A stretch of DNA of 35,868 bases from Planifilum sp021793745 (GTDB lineage Bacteria > Bacillota > Bacilli > Thermoactinomycetales > DSM-44946). The notes beneath the pieces are model-generated. The model made no database searches. It was given only the letters and a program-made list of their open reading frames with translations, and was not told the DNA's origin. This document shows positions 16,021 to 23,423 of the stretch, piece after piece. The translations under genes and the position numbers were made by a program. Within the stretch, counting starts at the first letter, position 1. Each line of letters starts with the position of its first letter. The stretch lies in the NCBI GenBank assembly GCA_937983105.1, contig CALKAM010000182.1, positions 1 through 35,868 on the forward strand. Reading direction: 5' to 3'.

Positions 16021-17187
16021 ATGCACAATCCCACAAACCGGCCGGTGATGGATATGGATAAGGTGCTCATTTTGACGGAGACAATCGGAGGCAACGGACA
16101 TTACCAGGCCGCCAGGTCTCTTTATCAAGGGTTGTCCCAGGTGGAACCCAATCTCCATGCGGAGATCTGTTGTGGAATGCATCGAGTGAGCCGACCATTG
16201 GAGCAGTTGACCCGAACGGTCTATTTGAACACGCTTCAATACGCACCCGCCCTCTGGGGGGCCGCCTACAGCCGGGAAGGGGAGATCAGCGACCGTTTCC
16301 GCGCTTCGCTGGGCAAGTTGTTGTCGAGGCGGCTCCAGGAATGGCTGGAGGAGATGCAGCCGGATGTGGTGGTGTGCACCCATGCCTTTTGTCTCAGCGC
16401 GATGGGTGTGATCAAGGAGCGCATGGGGGATCGTTTTCGGTTGGGAGCGGCGATTACCGATTTTGACGTCAACGGATTCTGGGTTCATCCGGAGGTAGAC
16501 TTCTACCTGGTCGCCCATGAGAATGTGGCGAAGAAGATCCGACGGCGATTCGGTGTCCCGGATCAGTTGATTTTCCGAACCGGCATCCCGATCGATCCGG
16601 ATTTTTCAAGGCCCCAACCGCCCAAGACGGTTTTGAGGCGAATGCTCGGTCTGGACCCCGATCGCTTTACGATCCTGCTCATGGGTGGAGGGATCGGGTT
16701 GGGGCCGATTGAAGAGTGTCTTCACCATTTCCGCCGGCTCTTGCCTGCCGCCCAATTGGTGGTGATCACCGGAAAAAACCGCAATTTGTATGAACGGCTG
16801 CAGGAACGGTTCGCCGGCGATCCCCGGATCCGCTTGTACGGTTTTGTCGACAGCATGGTCCACTTCATGAATGCTGCCGACATTATCGTCTCGAAGCCGG
16901 GGGGGCTTAGCTCTTCCGAGGCGCTGGCCTGCGGGCTGCCCCTCATGATCTGTCAGCCGATTCCCGGGCAGGAGGAACGGAACAGCCGGTTTTTGATGCG
17001 CAAGGGAGTGGCTCTCCGCCAGGATGAACCGGAGGCGCTGGCGAGGCAGATCCTTTCTCTGATGGAAAACCCGGTGCTGCTCGAGGAGATGAGCCGGCGG
17101 GCGCGGGAGCTGGGAAAGCCGGATTCTTCCCTGGCTGGAGCGAGGGTGATCCAAAGCCATCTGCTAATGAAAAGTCGACCGGTTTAA
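16021..17187 (+). CDS. ykoN: Glycosyltransferase, MurG/diacylglycerol-glucosyltransferase-like (YkoN-like)
   Basis: GT28-type glycosyltransferase of 388 residues. The N-terminal acceptor domain begins ILTETIGGNGHYQAARSLYQGL, as in MGDG-synthase/UgtP-like enzymes, and the C-terminal UDP-sugar domain contains SKPGGLSSSEALACGLPLMI followed by PGQEERNSRFL (about residues 298-325). The likely reaction is transfer of a sugar from a UDP-sugar to a lipid; substrate unknown. No strong ribosome-binding site is seen before ATG 16021, and in-frame starts at 16045 or 16048 are equally possible. Its last codons lie inside the terminator shared with the convergent gene. Confidence 0.82.
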   Translation: MHNPTNRPVMDMDKVLILTETIGGNGHYQAARSLYQGLSQVEPNLHAEICCGMHRVSRPLEQLTRTVYLNTLQYAPALWGAAYSREGEISDRFRASLGKLLSRRLQEWLEEMQPDVVVCTHAFCLSAMGVIKERMGDRFRLGAAITDFDVNGFWVHPEVDFYLVAHENVAKKIRRRFGVPDQLIFRTGIPIDPDFSRPQPPKTVLRRMLGLDPDRFTILLMGGGIGLGPIEECLHHFRRLLPAAQLVVITGKNRNLYERLQERFAGDPRIRLYGFVDSMVHFMNAADIIVSKPGGLSSSEALACGLPLMICQPIPGQEERNSRFLMRKGVALRQDEPEALARQILSLMENPVLLEEMSRRARELGKPDSSLAGARVIQSHLLMKSRPV

Positions 17188-17200
17188 CCGGTCGACTTTT
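17170..17200. terminator. Shared bidirectional terminator overlapping two stop codons
   Basis: A perfect 15-bp inverted repeat (AAAAGTCGACCGGTT / AACCGGTCGACTTTT, one central base) carries A-runs on one side and T-runs on the other. It should therefore terminate transcription from both directions. The stop codons of the glycosyltransferase (17185-17187) and of the convergent phosphoesterase (17184-17186) both fall at its centre. Confidence 0.92.
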
Positions 17201-18026
17201 TCAATGAATCGCAGAGGGTGTGGAAGGTGATCTCCGGGCGGGAACGGAGGCGCAGGTTGAAGCCGGTCTGTCCGAGTCCTTCGCTGATATAGAAGGCCCG
17301 GTTTCGGTGATAATGAAGCCCCCGGATCATCTGGAGATGCGGCAGCTTGCCCATCCGCTTCAGGTGATAGGGTTTGGGCCAGTGGATTTGGCCGCCGTGG
17401 AAGTGGCCGGACAGCAGATAATCGAAGCTGACTCCTTTCATTTCCAACACGATATTGGGGTCGTGGGTCAGGACGAGGCGGATTCCCCGCTCCCCGACCC
17501 CCTGAAAGGCGCGGTCCACATCGCTTCGGCCCGTGTAGTGGTCGTCGATGCCGATGATGTGCAACTCGCTCCCCTCTTCCAGCGTCACCGTTCGATGTTC
17601 GTTTTGCAGGACGATGCAATTTCGTTTTTCCATCTCCCGTTTCAGATAGGGGAGGTGATCCGCGATGACGTAATCATGATTGCCAAAAACGGCGTACATT
17701 CCGTAACGGGGCTTTAGGGATTCCAAGGTGTCGAGATACTGAAGAAAACGGTCGGCCATCTTTTTTGTATCGAGATAATCCCCGGTCAGGGCGATCAAGT
17801 CGATCCGTTCTCCCTTCACGAGGTTTAACAGCGCTTGGGGATCAATGGAGCATTTTTCCATATGGAGATCCGTCAAATGCAGAATATTCAGTCTATTACC
17901 GTTCAAGGAATGGGCGACCTGTATTTCCACCCGCTTGACGTTGGCCTTATAGGTGTTATAGCGGGCGATGATCAACAGGCATGCCACGGCTGCGGCGAGA
18001 ACCCAAAGGATCGCCACGAATTTCAC
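17184..18026 (-). CDS. ykoQ: Membrane-anchored metallophosphoesterase (YkoQ-like)
   Basis: Calcineurin-like phosphoesterase of 280 residues with an N-terminal membrane anchor (about residues 4-22). All metal-binding blocks are visible in order: LHLTDLHM (D-x-H), LTGDYLD, FGNHDYV, LTHDP and GHFHGGQIHWP. Members of this YkoQ/YkuE-like group act at the membrane on phosphate esters or lipid-linked substrates; the substrate here is unknown. AAGGCGGTG precedes ATG 18026. The gene converges on the YkoN-like gene with a 4-base overlap, and its last residues are encoded by the shared terminator palindrome. Confidence 0.88.
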   Translation of the reverse strand: MKFVAILWVLAAAVACLLIIARYNTYKANVKRVEIQVAHSLNGNRLNILHLTDLHMEKCSIDPQALLNLVKGERIDLIALTGDYLDTKKMADRFLQYLDTLESLKPRYGMYAVFGNHDYVIADHLPYLKREMEKRNCIVLQNEHRTVTLEEGSELHIIGIDDHYTGRSDVDRAFQGVGERGIRLVLTHDPNIVLEMKGVSFDYLLSGHFHGGQIHWPKPYHLKRMGKLPHLQMIRGLHYHRNRAFYISEGLGQTGFNLRLRSRPEITFHTLCDSLKKSTG

Positions 18027-18100
18027 CGCCTTTCGGTTTGCAATATGCCTCTATTATATTAAAGGCTTACAACCATTACGTCCAGTGAAAATTTATGTAA

Positions 18101-18131
18101 ATAGAAGAACCCCCGGGTTTTCCCGAGGGTT
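18101..18131 (-). terminator. Rho-independent terminator of tRNA-Gln
   Basis: On the minus strand AACCCTCGGG / CCCGGGGGTT (one mismatch, loop AAAA) begins directly after the encoded CCA and is followed by a pyrimidine-rich CTTCTATTT tail. Confidence 0.8.
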
Positions 18132-18206
18132 TGGCTGGGGAGGCAGGATTCGAACCTGCGCATCACGGAGTCAAAGTCCGTTGCCTTACCCCTTGGCTAC
18201 TCCCCA
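18132..18206 (-). tRNA. tRNA-Gln (anticodon UUG)
   Basis: All arms can be drawn: acceptor TGGGGAG/CTCCCCA with discriminator G and an encoded CCA, D-arm GCC/GGC, anticodon arm ACGGA-CTTTGAC-TCCGT giving anticodon TTG, and T-arm GCAGG-TTCGAAT-CCTGC. The body is 72 nt plus CCA. The U-G first pair-side base at position 1 is typical of tRNA-Gln. Confidence 0.97.
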
Positions 18207-18621
18207 TCGCAATCTTATTATGCTTCCAATCGATGGATCGTATGCATTCGGTTTCAAACAAGCGTTGAGGCGATCTTTCCGGGACTCCATCTTTCCTCCT
18301 GGCACTTTATTTGTCAAGTCCACATCAAAGCCAGGATCCGGAAGCTTCCCCAAGAAAGGACCGATTCGGGGCTGAAATCGCCGGATGAATATATATGCCT
18401 GCCGGTATCCCTGCGATACGGAAAGAGTCCGGGTCCGTCAAATCGCAAAAATGAAGGTTTTTATTGCTATGGTTGGCTTATACTTCGTAAATTGTATATA
18501 AACTGATAGGATAAAAGTTGAAATTTCCAAAAAAATTGTCTTCTGAAAAAGGAAAATGGGCGATGGTGTCGAATAGCGTGGAATACATGCGCATCAAAAC
18601 CAGTTTTTGGGGTGGTGATAC
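18207..18621. other. Intergenic region between tRNA-Gln and the comG operon
   Basis: 415 bases without a convincing gene. The tRNA side contains a TTGACA at 18312-18317 (minus strand) with a poor -10. A perfect GGAAGCTTCC palindrome lies at 18340-18349 and a GTATC/GATAC hairpin near 18405. The part from about 18440 is markedly AT-rich compared with the rest of the window and includes the putative comG promoter. Confidence 0.6.
18473..18500 (+). promoter_or_regulatory. Putative comG operon promoter
   Basis: TTGGCT, 16 bases, then TATATA lies about 120 bases upstream of the comGA-like start, inside an unusually AT-rich stretch. Competence operons in Bacilli are ComK- or sigma-dependent; no clear ComK box was identified. 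Confidence 0.35.
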
Positions 18622-19701
18622 ATGGATGTGGCGTCGTATGTGAATGAAATGTTGGATCGGGCCATCCGTGACCGGGCCAGCGATATTCATCTGGAGCCCC
18701 AGGCGGAGGGACTCCGCATCCGGCAGCGGATCGACGGACACTTGGTTACGATGAGCGTCTTGTCCCGGGCGGAGATGCTTCCGGTGATTTCTCGCATCAA
18801 GGTGATGGGCCATTTGGACATCGGGGAGAAGCGTCTGCCCCAGGACGGTGCGATGAGCATCACCTGCGAAGGGGAGCGGGTGGATGTGCGGGTTTCCACC
18901 ATGCCTACTCTGCACGGGGAAAAGGTGGTCCTTCGCCTGCTTCGCCATCGGCCGGAATTGACGCTATCCGAACTGGGGTTGTTTCCGGAGGATTTGGCGC
19001 GGCTTCGACGGCTCATATTCCGCCCGCATGGATTGGTGATTGTCACCGGTCCCACCGGTTCGGGTAAAACCACCACTCTCTACGGAATTTTACAGGAGCT
19101 GAACCGTCCCGAAGTCAATATCGTCACCCTGGAGGATCCAGTGGAATTGCAGATCAGCGGCATCACGCAAATCCAGATCAATCCGAAGGCGGGTCTTACC
19201 TTTGCCCAGGGGCTGCGGGCGGTGCTTCGGCAAGATCCCGATTTGATCATGGTGGGGGAGGTTCGGGATGAAGAAACAGCGGATATTGCCGTCCGTGCCG
19301 CCTTGACCGGTCACCGGGTTTTCACCACCCTGCACACGGGGGACGGTGCCAGCGCAATTACGCGGCTTCTGGACATGGGGATCGCATCCTATCGGGTCGC
19401 CTCCGCCATCAATGGGGTCATCGCGCAACGACTGGTTCGCCTATTGTGTCCCCGATGCCGGGGAGACGGATGTGATGGGTGTCAGAACACCGGTTATTTC
19501 GGCCGAACCGGCGTTTTTGAGGTCCTGGAGATTGATTCGGAGATCCAACGTCTGATCGTCGAAAAGGTATCCGTATCCCGATTGCGTCAGGCCTTTCGGA
19601 GAAAGGGGTTCCGGCAGCTGGAGGATGCGGTGTTGGATAAGGTTCAGGAGGGTCTCACGACGAGAGAGGAGGGTTTCCGGGTGGTGGAGGGGATTGTTTA
19701 G
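18622..19701 (+). CDS. comGA: Competence type IV pilus assembly ATPase ComGA (GspE/PilB family)
   Basis: Cytoplasmic traffic ATPase powering assembly of the DNA-uptake pseudopilus, 359 residues, matching the short ComGA form without the long N-terminal domain of PilB. Visible: RASDIHLEPQ near residue 18, Walker A GPTGSGKTTT (about 143-152), the Asp box TLEDPVEL, Walker B with DLIMVGEVRDEETADIA, the His box GHRVFTTLHTGD, and a tetracysteine CPRCRGDGCDGC near residue 277 that probably binds zinc. ATG 18622 follows GGGGTGGTGA. It overlaps the next gene and heads a seven-gene coupled operon. Confidence 0.92.
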   Translation: MDVASYVNEMLDRAIRDRASDIHLEPQAEGLRIRQRIDGHLVTMSVLSRAEMLPVISRIKVMGHLDIGEKRLPQDGAMSITCEGERVDVRVSTMPTLHGEKVVLRLLRHRPELTLSELGLFPEDLARLRRLIFRPHGLVIVTGPTGSGKTTTLYGILQELNRPEVNIVTLEDPVELQISGITQIQINPKAGLTFAQGLRAVLRQDPDLIMVGEVRDEETADIAVRAALTGHRVFTTLHTGDGASAITRLLDMGIASYRVASAINGVIAQRLVRLLCPRCRGDGCDGCQNTGYFGRTGVFEVLEIDSEIQRLIVEKVSVSRLRQAFRRKGFRQLEDAVLDKVQEGLTTREEGFRVVEGIV

Positions 19702-20734
19702 GAGGCGTTGGTCCCACGATCGACTGGTGTTGTTCAGCCAGCAGCTGTCCATTCTCCTCGACAGCGGCTTCCCGCTGATTCCCAGCCTTCGCCTACTGGG
19801 GGAGCAGCGGATTCTCACCCCGGACGAGACGGAACGGATCTGTCGATCCCTGGAGGCGGGGGCCAGTTTATCGGAATCCCTTCGAGCGGAGGGGTTTCCC
19901 CTGCTTTTTGTCTCGTTTATCTGGGCGGCGGAGGAATACGGGGAATATGGATTCGGGCTGCGCCAGTGTGAAGTCTATTATCGGGAAAAAGAAAAGTTTC
20001 TGCGGGAGCTGGGGCAGGCCCTCCTGTATCCGGCGGTGGTGTTGATCCTCGTTATTCTGTCTTTTTTATTCCTGGTGACCGTCGTCATGCCCCGATTTAC
20101 CGATCTATACGCGTCCATGGGAATGGAGCTCCCCCTGTTTACCCGGTTGCTTCTCGGTTTTTACGAATTTCTTCGCAGCAGTTTCGCGGTGATCGCAGGC
20201 CTGCTGGCGATCATACTGGTGGCGGCTCTCCTTTTGCACCGTTTGCCGCCGGAGAAGCGGTGGAGATGGACCGGTTGGCTGTACCGGTTACCGGGTGTTC
20301 GCCATTATTTTTTGATTCGTTTTACCCATTTTTTATCGCTCCAAATGGGGGCGCTGCTCCGGGCAGGCATTCCGCTTCTTAAGGCCCTGGAAACGGTGCA
20401 CCGGTTAACGCCCTGGCCGCGATTGGCGGAGGGGATCGTCCGCATTCGGAAACGTCTGATGGCGGGGGAGAGCTTCCACCGATCCTTGGCGGCGGAAGGG
20501 GGGCGGTTGTTTCTGCCGATGGCGCCCCATTGGGTTGCCCTCGGCGAGGAGACGGGTCGCTTGGATCAGTCTTTGCTCAGCCTCGCCCGGGCGATGGAGA
20601 ATGTGATCCGGGAGCGTTCGCGAAGGCTTACCCACAGCTTGGAGCCGGTGCTGATTTTTTTGATCGGCGTGTTGGTCGCCGTGACCGTCATCGCGCTGTT
20701 TTTGCCGATGCTGCAGCTGGCCCGAGCCCTTTGA
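19694..20734 (+). CDS. comGB: Competence pilus inner-membrane platform protein ComGB (PilC/GspF family)
   Basis: Polytopic membrane protein that couples the ATPase to pilin assembly, 346 residues. Two GspF-type repeats are seen: the first begins RRWSHDRLVLFSQQLSILLDSG, the second near FTHFLSLQMGALLRAGIPLL, with hydrophobic helices near residues 112-135, 160-185 and at the C-terminus (FLIGVLVAVTVIALFLPML). TTG 19694, just after GTGGAGGGG and overlapping the comGA stop, gives a family-like N-terminus. An ATG at 19625 would add 23 very Arg-rich residues inside comGA and I consider it unlikely. Confidence 0.87.
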   Translation: MFRRRWSHDRLVLFSQQLSILLDSGFPLIPSLRLLGEQRILTPDETERICRSLEAGASLSESLRAEGFPLLFVSFIWAAEEYGEYGFGLRQCEVYYREKEKFLRELGQALLYPAVVLILVILSFLFLVTVVMPRFTDLYASMGMELPLFTRLLLGFYEFLRSSFAVIAGLLAIILVAALLLHRLPPEKRWRWTGWLYRLPGVRHYFLIRFTHFLSLQMGALLRAGIPLLKALETVHRLTPWPRLAEGIVRIRKRLMAGESFHRSLAAEGGRLFLPMAPHWVALGEETGRLDQSLLSLARAMENVIRERSRRLTHSLEPVLIFLIGVLVAVTVIALFLPMLQLARAL

Positions 20735-20759
20735 GTCAAGGAAAGGAGGATCGGGAAGG

Positions 20760-21098
20760 ATGAAGGGTGTGCTCCGCGATCAGCGAGGGCTCACATTGAT
20801 TGAGATGCTTGTCGTCTTGTTCATCATCGGAGTGATTGTGGCGATCGCTTTGCCCAATCTGAAGGCGGCGGGAGAGGCTGCCCAGGAAAAGGCCTGTTCC
20901 GCCAATCGCCGATTGATCGGTGCCCAGGCGGATAATTTCTTCTTGGAAGTCGGAAGGTATCCCAAGGATGTCCCGGAACTGCAGCGGAAGGGATTTTTGC
21001 GGACGCAACCCACCTGTCCCACGAAGGGGTCGTATCGGATTCGGCCGGAAGCGTCCGAGGAGAAGAGGGTGACGTGTACCGTCCATGGAGATGGATGA
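20760..21098 (+). CDS. comGC: Major competence pseudopilin ComGC
   Basis: Prepilin of 112 residues, the likely main subunit of the DNA-uptake pilus. The N-terminus shows a class III signal: a short basic leader ending RG, cleavage before Leu11, Glu15 at mature position +5 (LTLIE), and a hydrophobic helix MLVVLFIIGVIVAIALP. Cysteines at about residues 41, 79 and 107 could form the disulfide known in ComGC. AAAGGAGG precedes ATG 20760, 25 bases after comGB. Its end overlaps the next gene by 14 bases. Confidence 0.9.
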   Translation: MKGVLRDQRGLTLIEMLVVLFIIGVIVAIALPNLKAAGEAAQEKACSANRRLIGAQADNFFLEVGRYPKDVPELQRKGFLRTQPTCPTKGSYRIRPEASEEKRVTCTVHGDG

Positions 21099-21537
21099 TC
21101 GGGTGAATCGCGAAGGCGGGTGGACGTTGGTGGAGTTGATTTTGAGCCTGATGCTGATCGGCTTGTTGACGTCCCTGGCGATCCCCGCCTTCTATCAGAT
21201 CGGTGAACGGTTGGAGCGGAAACTGACATTGGACTCCCTGGCCTCCGATCTTCGCTTGGCTCAGCGGGAAGCGGAGAGCCGGGAGTCGGAGACGGAACTC
21301 CGCATCGACTCTTCCGGAAGCGGTTACCGGGTGATCCGGGGAGGACAGACGATTCGCCGCACCTTCATCCGGCCGCAGTATCGACTGACCAGCAATTATC
21401 CCTCGGGGCGTATCCGGTTTCGTCCGTCCGGCCATGTCCGGGGAGGCACCCTGTGGTTGGAGCGGAAGGGAAAAAGGGTGGGACAAGTCGTGTTGCAGGT
21501 CGCATCTGGACGCCCTCGGGTGGAGGTGAATCCCTGA
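21085..21537 (+). CDS. comGD: Competence pseudopilin, ComGD/GspH-like
   Basis: Minor pseudopilin of 150 residues. The leader ends in GG12, followed by WTLVE with Glu17 at mature position +5 and a hydrophobic helix LILSLMLIGLLTSLAIPAF. The C-terminal half is a beta-rich head with GspH-like wording (DLRLAQREAESRES, GRIRFRPSGHVRGGTLWL). Its start lies within the end of comGC and an alternative ATG is at 21091. Trp instead of Phe at mature position 1 is unusual. Confidence 0.82.
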   Translation: MEMDDRVNREGGWTLVELILSLMLIGLLTSLAIPAFYQIGERLERKLTLDSLASDLRLAQREAESRESETELRIDSSGSGYRVIRGGQTIRRTFIRPQYRLTSNYPSGRIRFRPSGHVRGGTLWLERKGKRVGQVVLQVASGRPRVEVNP

Positions 21538-21935
21538 TGCTGCGAGACAGACGGGGTTTCACCCTGGTTGAAGTCCTGACTTCTTTGTTGATCCTCGGGG
21601 TGGTGACGGCGGTCGCCATTCCCGTTTTTCTGGAATGGCGGGAAGAACAGCATCTGGCGGTGCAGCGGTTTGAGGCGATGCTGCTGCTGCAGGAGAGAAT
21701 GGAACGCCTTCAGCGGGAGGGGGTTCCCCTGAAAACCCGCGGCAGCGAGGAGCGCCGGGGAGAAACCGTGGAGGGGACCGTTTACCGGGTTTCCTGGAAA
21801 CGGGCGGTCCGGAATCACTTGGTACGAACGGACGTGATGGTGGAATGGGAGGATACAAAAGGAAACGGCAGGCAGCTGCGGCTGGGAGGCCTTCAATACA
21901 TTCCTTATCGGGAGAATCGGGATTCACCTATGTAG
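21537..21935 (+). CDS. comGE: Competence pseudopilin, ComGE-like
   Basis: Minor pseudopilin of 132 residues with a classical processing site RRG7-FTLVE12 and a helix VLTSLLILGVVTAVAIPVF. The rest resembles PilV/GspI-type proteins (LEWREEQHLAVQRFEAMLLLQERMERLQ). The start ATG 21537 overlaps the previous stop as TGATG and follows TGGAGGTGAA. The assignment to ComGE rests on operon order; sequence identity within these small pilins is low. Confidence 0.8.
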   Translation: MLRDRRGFTLVEVLTSLLILGVVTAVAIPVFLEWREEQHLAVQRFEAMLLLQERMERLQREGVPLKTRGSEERRGETVEGTVYRVSWKRAVRNHLVRTDVMVEWEDTKGNGRQLRLGGLQYIPYRENRDSPM

Positions 21936-22369
21936 AATTGGCCGTCGTCCTGGGCCTGGTGGTTTTGCTCATCCCCGTCGTTTTTTCACTGGGTCACGTG
22001 GTGGAAGCGGAGGTGAAAAAGGCGGTGGGACGGCAGCAGTTGCAGGAGGAAGCCAGCGCTTTCATCACCGATGTTCGGGATGAGCTCCGTCGGGGTTCCG
22101 ACTTTCGAATGACGTCGGAGGGGTGGCTGTTGTTGGATCTGCCCACCGGGGAGACGATCCGTTACAAACATGACCGCCGGCGGGTGATCCGCAGCGTGCG
22201 GAAACCGGGAGAATCCCGCTTTTCCGGAACGACTGTCCTGCTTCAGGAGGTTTACTATGCGAGCTTTACTCCGGATAAACAGGGGGTTTGGCTGGATCTC
22301 GGACTGCAGAACTGGTACAGCGATCTGGATGTTAAAACCTATGTTCGGGGGCGGGTGAAGAACCCGTGA
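21845..22369 (+). CDS. comGF: Competence pseudopilin, ComGF-like
   Basis: Pseudopilin-like protein of 174 residues. A 26-residue basic leader ends GESG, followed by FTYVE with Glu31 at +5, and a hydrophobic helix LAVVLGLVVLLIPVVFSL. The body has ComGF-type features (GRQQLQEEASAFITDVRDELRRGSDF). ATG 21845 overlaps the end of comGE by 91 bases; no later start preserves the whole leader. The leader is longer than those of its neighbours. Confidence 0.78.
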   Translation: MGGYKRKRQAAAAGRPSIHSLSGESGFTYVELAVVLGLVVLLIPVVFSLGHVVEAEVKKAVGRQQLQEEASAFITDVRDELRRGSDFRMTSEGWLLLDLPTGETIRYKHDRRRVIRSVRKPGESRFSGTTVLLQEVYYASFTPDKQGVWLDLGLQNWYSDLDVKTYVRGRVKNP

Positions 22370-22758
22370 GACGAAATAGGGGATTTTGGAAGGGCGAGCG
22401 TGGAGCGGCCCTGCCGATCGTGCTGGCGGTGACGGCGATGGTTTTTCTGTTGATCGCCGCCGGAGCCCTTCATACGGTCAATCACCGGCGCCATCAATTC
22501 CTGGAATGGGAAATGCTTCGGGCTCAGTATGCGGCGGAATCGGGCATTGCGATGGCGCAGCAACGACTCCGGGAACGCCCGGACTGGAACGGAACGGTGA
22601 CGATGACCTGGGACGGCATCACCGTGCGGACCGTGGTGGAAGAGCGGAAATCCGATCGCATTCGCCTCCGCTCCGTCGGCCGCAATGCCGGGGTCCGACA
22701 GACCATCCGGGTGACCTTGGATCCGGATACCCTGGAAGTGAGGCGGTGGGAAAGATAA
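22366..22758 (+). CDS. comGG: Competence operon pilin-like protein, ComGG-like
   Basis: Last gene of the coupled operon, 130 residues. It starts at GTG 22366, overlapping the comGF stop as GTGA. A short basic segment ending ERG is followed by the hydrophobic stretch AALPIVLAVTAMVFLLIAAGAL, but Glu at +5 is missing, as is common for ComGG/PilX-type proteins. The segment YAAESGIAMAQQRLRERP resembles PilX/GspK-type minor pilins. Assigned by position and pattern. Confidence 0.78.
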   Translation: MRRNRGFWKGERGAALPIVLAVTAMVFLLIAAGALHTVNHRRHQFLEWEMLRAQYAAESGIAMAQQRLRERPDWNGTVTMTWDGITVRTVVEERKSDRIRLRSVGRNAGVRQTIRVTLDPDTLEVRRWER

Positions 22759-23281
22759 GGCGGATTTTTCAGGCACCACGGATGCTCAGCGGAAAATTGC
22801 GGCCTCGTCGGGTGCCGAAACGGGTTTGACACCCCGATTTGTTGCTGGCTGGACGGGCTGACGGTATCCCGGCGGTTCCCATTGAATCCATTCGCCGCAA
22901 AGCCTCGAAAAAGAACGACACCCAAACCCGTTGATTGTTTTTTGTGAGAATATGCTGCGGTTGGAGTGGGAAGAAGAGTTTGATTACAATGATCGGATCC
23001 ACTCTGAAAGAGATCGGGAGTTATGAGGAGGCTTTGGACGTCTGCCTCCGATGGATGCAACCCGAGGGTCTCTTTTTATACGATGTTTCAAAATACCATT
23101 TGCCCGACCGTTTTGAGGAGTATTTCGGAAAAAGCCCCCTTACCGTATTGTAGAGAAACGGACCGTTTCCCCAACATTCAATTCGATATGTTTTTGACAA
23201 AAAGGGAATCGTCCGGAGCCCAGAAGAACCCAATGAAAAGGCTTGACAGAAGAGAAACTGCTGACAAACTTTAAAAACCCG

Positions 23282-23356
23282 GGATCGGGAGGCGATTTGC
23301 CGTCTCGACTCCACGCGGTGGTGAGCCGCTCGGCGGAAAAGCGCCTCCCCTGATCC
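23282..23356. repeat. Large imperfect inverted repeat
   Basis: The arms GGATCGGGAGGCG (23282-23294) and CGCCTCCCctGATCC (23342-23356) pair over 13 bp with a 2-base bulge, enclosing 47 bases that can form further hairpins (CCACgcgGTGG). On the minus strand the left arm is followed by CGGGTTTTTA, so it may also act as a thiM terminator. Confidence 0.6.
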
Positions 23357-23362
23357 TTTGTC

Positions 23363-23392
23363 AGCGGCTCGGGGATGCCGCTTTTTCGCGGC
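23363..23392. terminator. Overlapping hairpins at the 3' side of thiM
   Basis: On the plus strand AGCGGC / GCCGCT with an 8-base loop is followed by TTTTC. The same GCCGC can instead pair with GCGGC at 23388-23392 (loop TTTTTC). The two hairpins exclude each other. Termination between the convergent comG and thiM units is the simplest role. Confidence 0.45.
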
Positions 23393-23423
23393 AACCTCCT
23401 TTCAGCTTGCGGGTACCGAATCG

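Larger units (their letters stand above)
22759..23423. other. Gene-poor region between comGG and thiM
   Basis: 665 bases between two convergent units. The plus strand holds a short frame whose most protein-like part, from about 22989 to 23153, reads KEIGSYEEALDVCLRWMQ then YDVSKYHLPDRFEEYFGKS. It has no clear ribosome-binding site and may be a gene remnant. A 15-bp palindrome GAAACGG-A-CCGTTTC (23155-23169) follows its stop. The right third carries a large inverted repeat and hairpins listed separately. No further gene is supported. Confidence 0.5.

Noticed and set aside
18186..18290. A 34-codon minus-strand ORF with a good AGGAGG, upstream of and running into tRNA-Gln
   Set aside because: It ends inside the tRNA and has no recognisable sequence; the TTGACA at 18312-18317 with a weak -10 is more likely part of tRNA transcription, if anything.
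23282..23356. T-box leader (ACCGCG on the minus strand)
   Set aside because: Only ACCGCG matches; the rest of the T-box consensus is absent and no gene follows in that direction.
23140..23394. An 84-codon minus-strand frame starting at a TTG directly after AAAGGAGG, downstream of thiM
   Set aside because: The Shine-Dalgarno touches the start codon with no spacer, the frame crosses the large inverted repeat, and the protein shows no coherent pattern.
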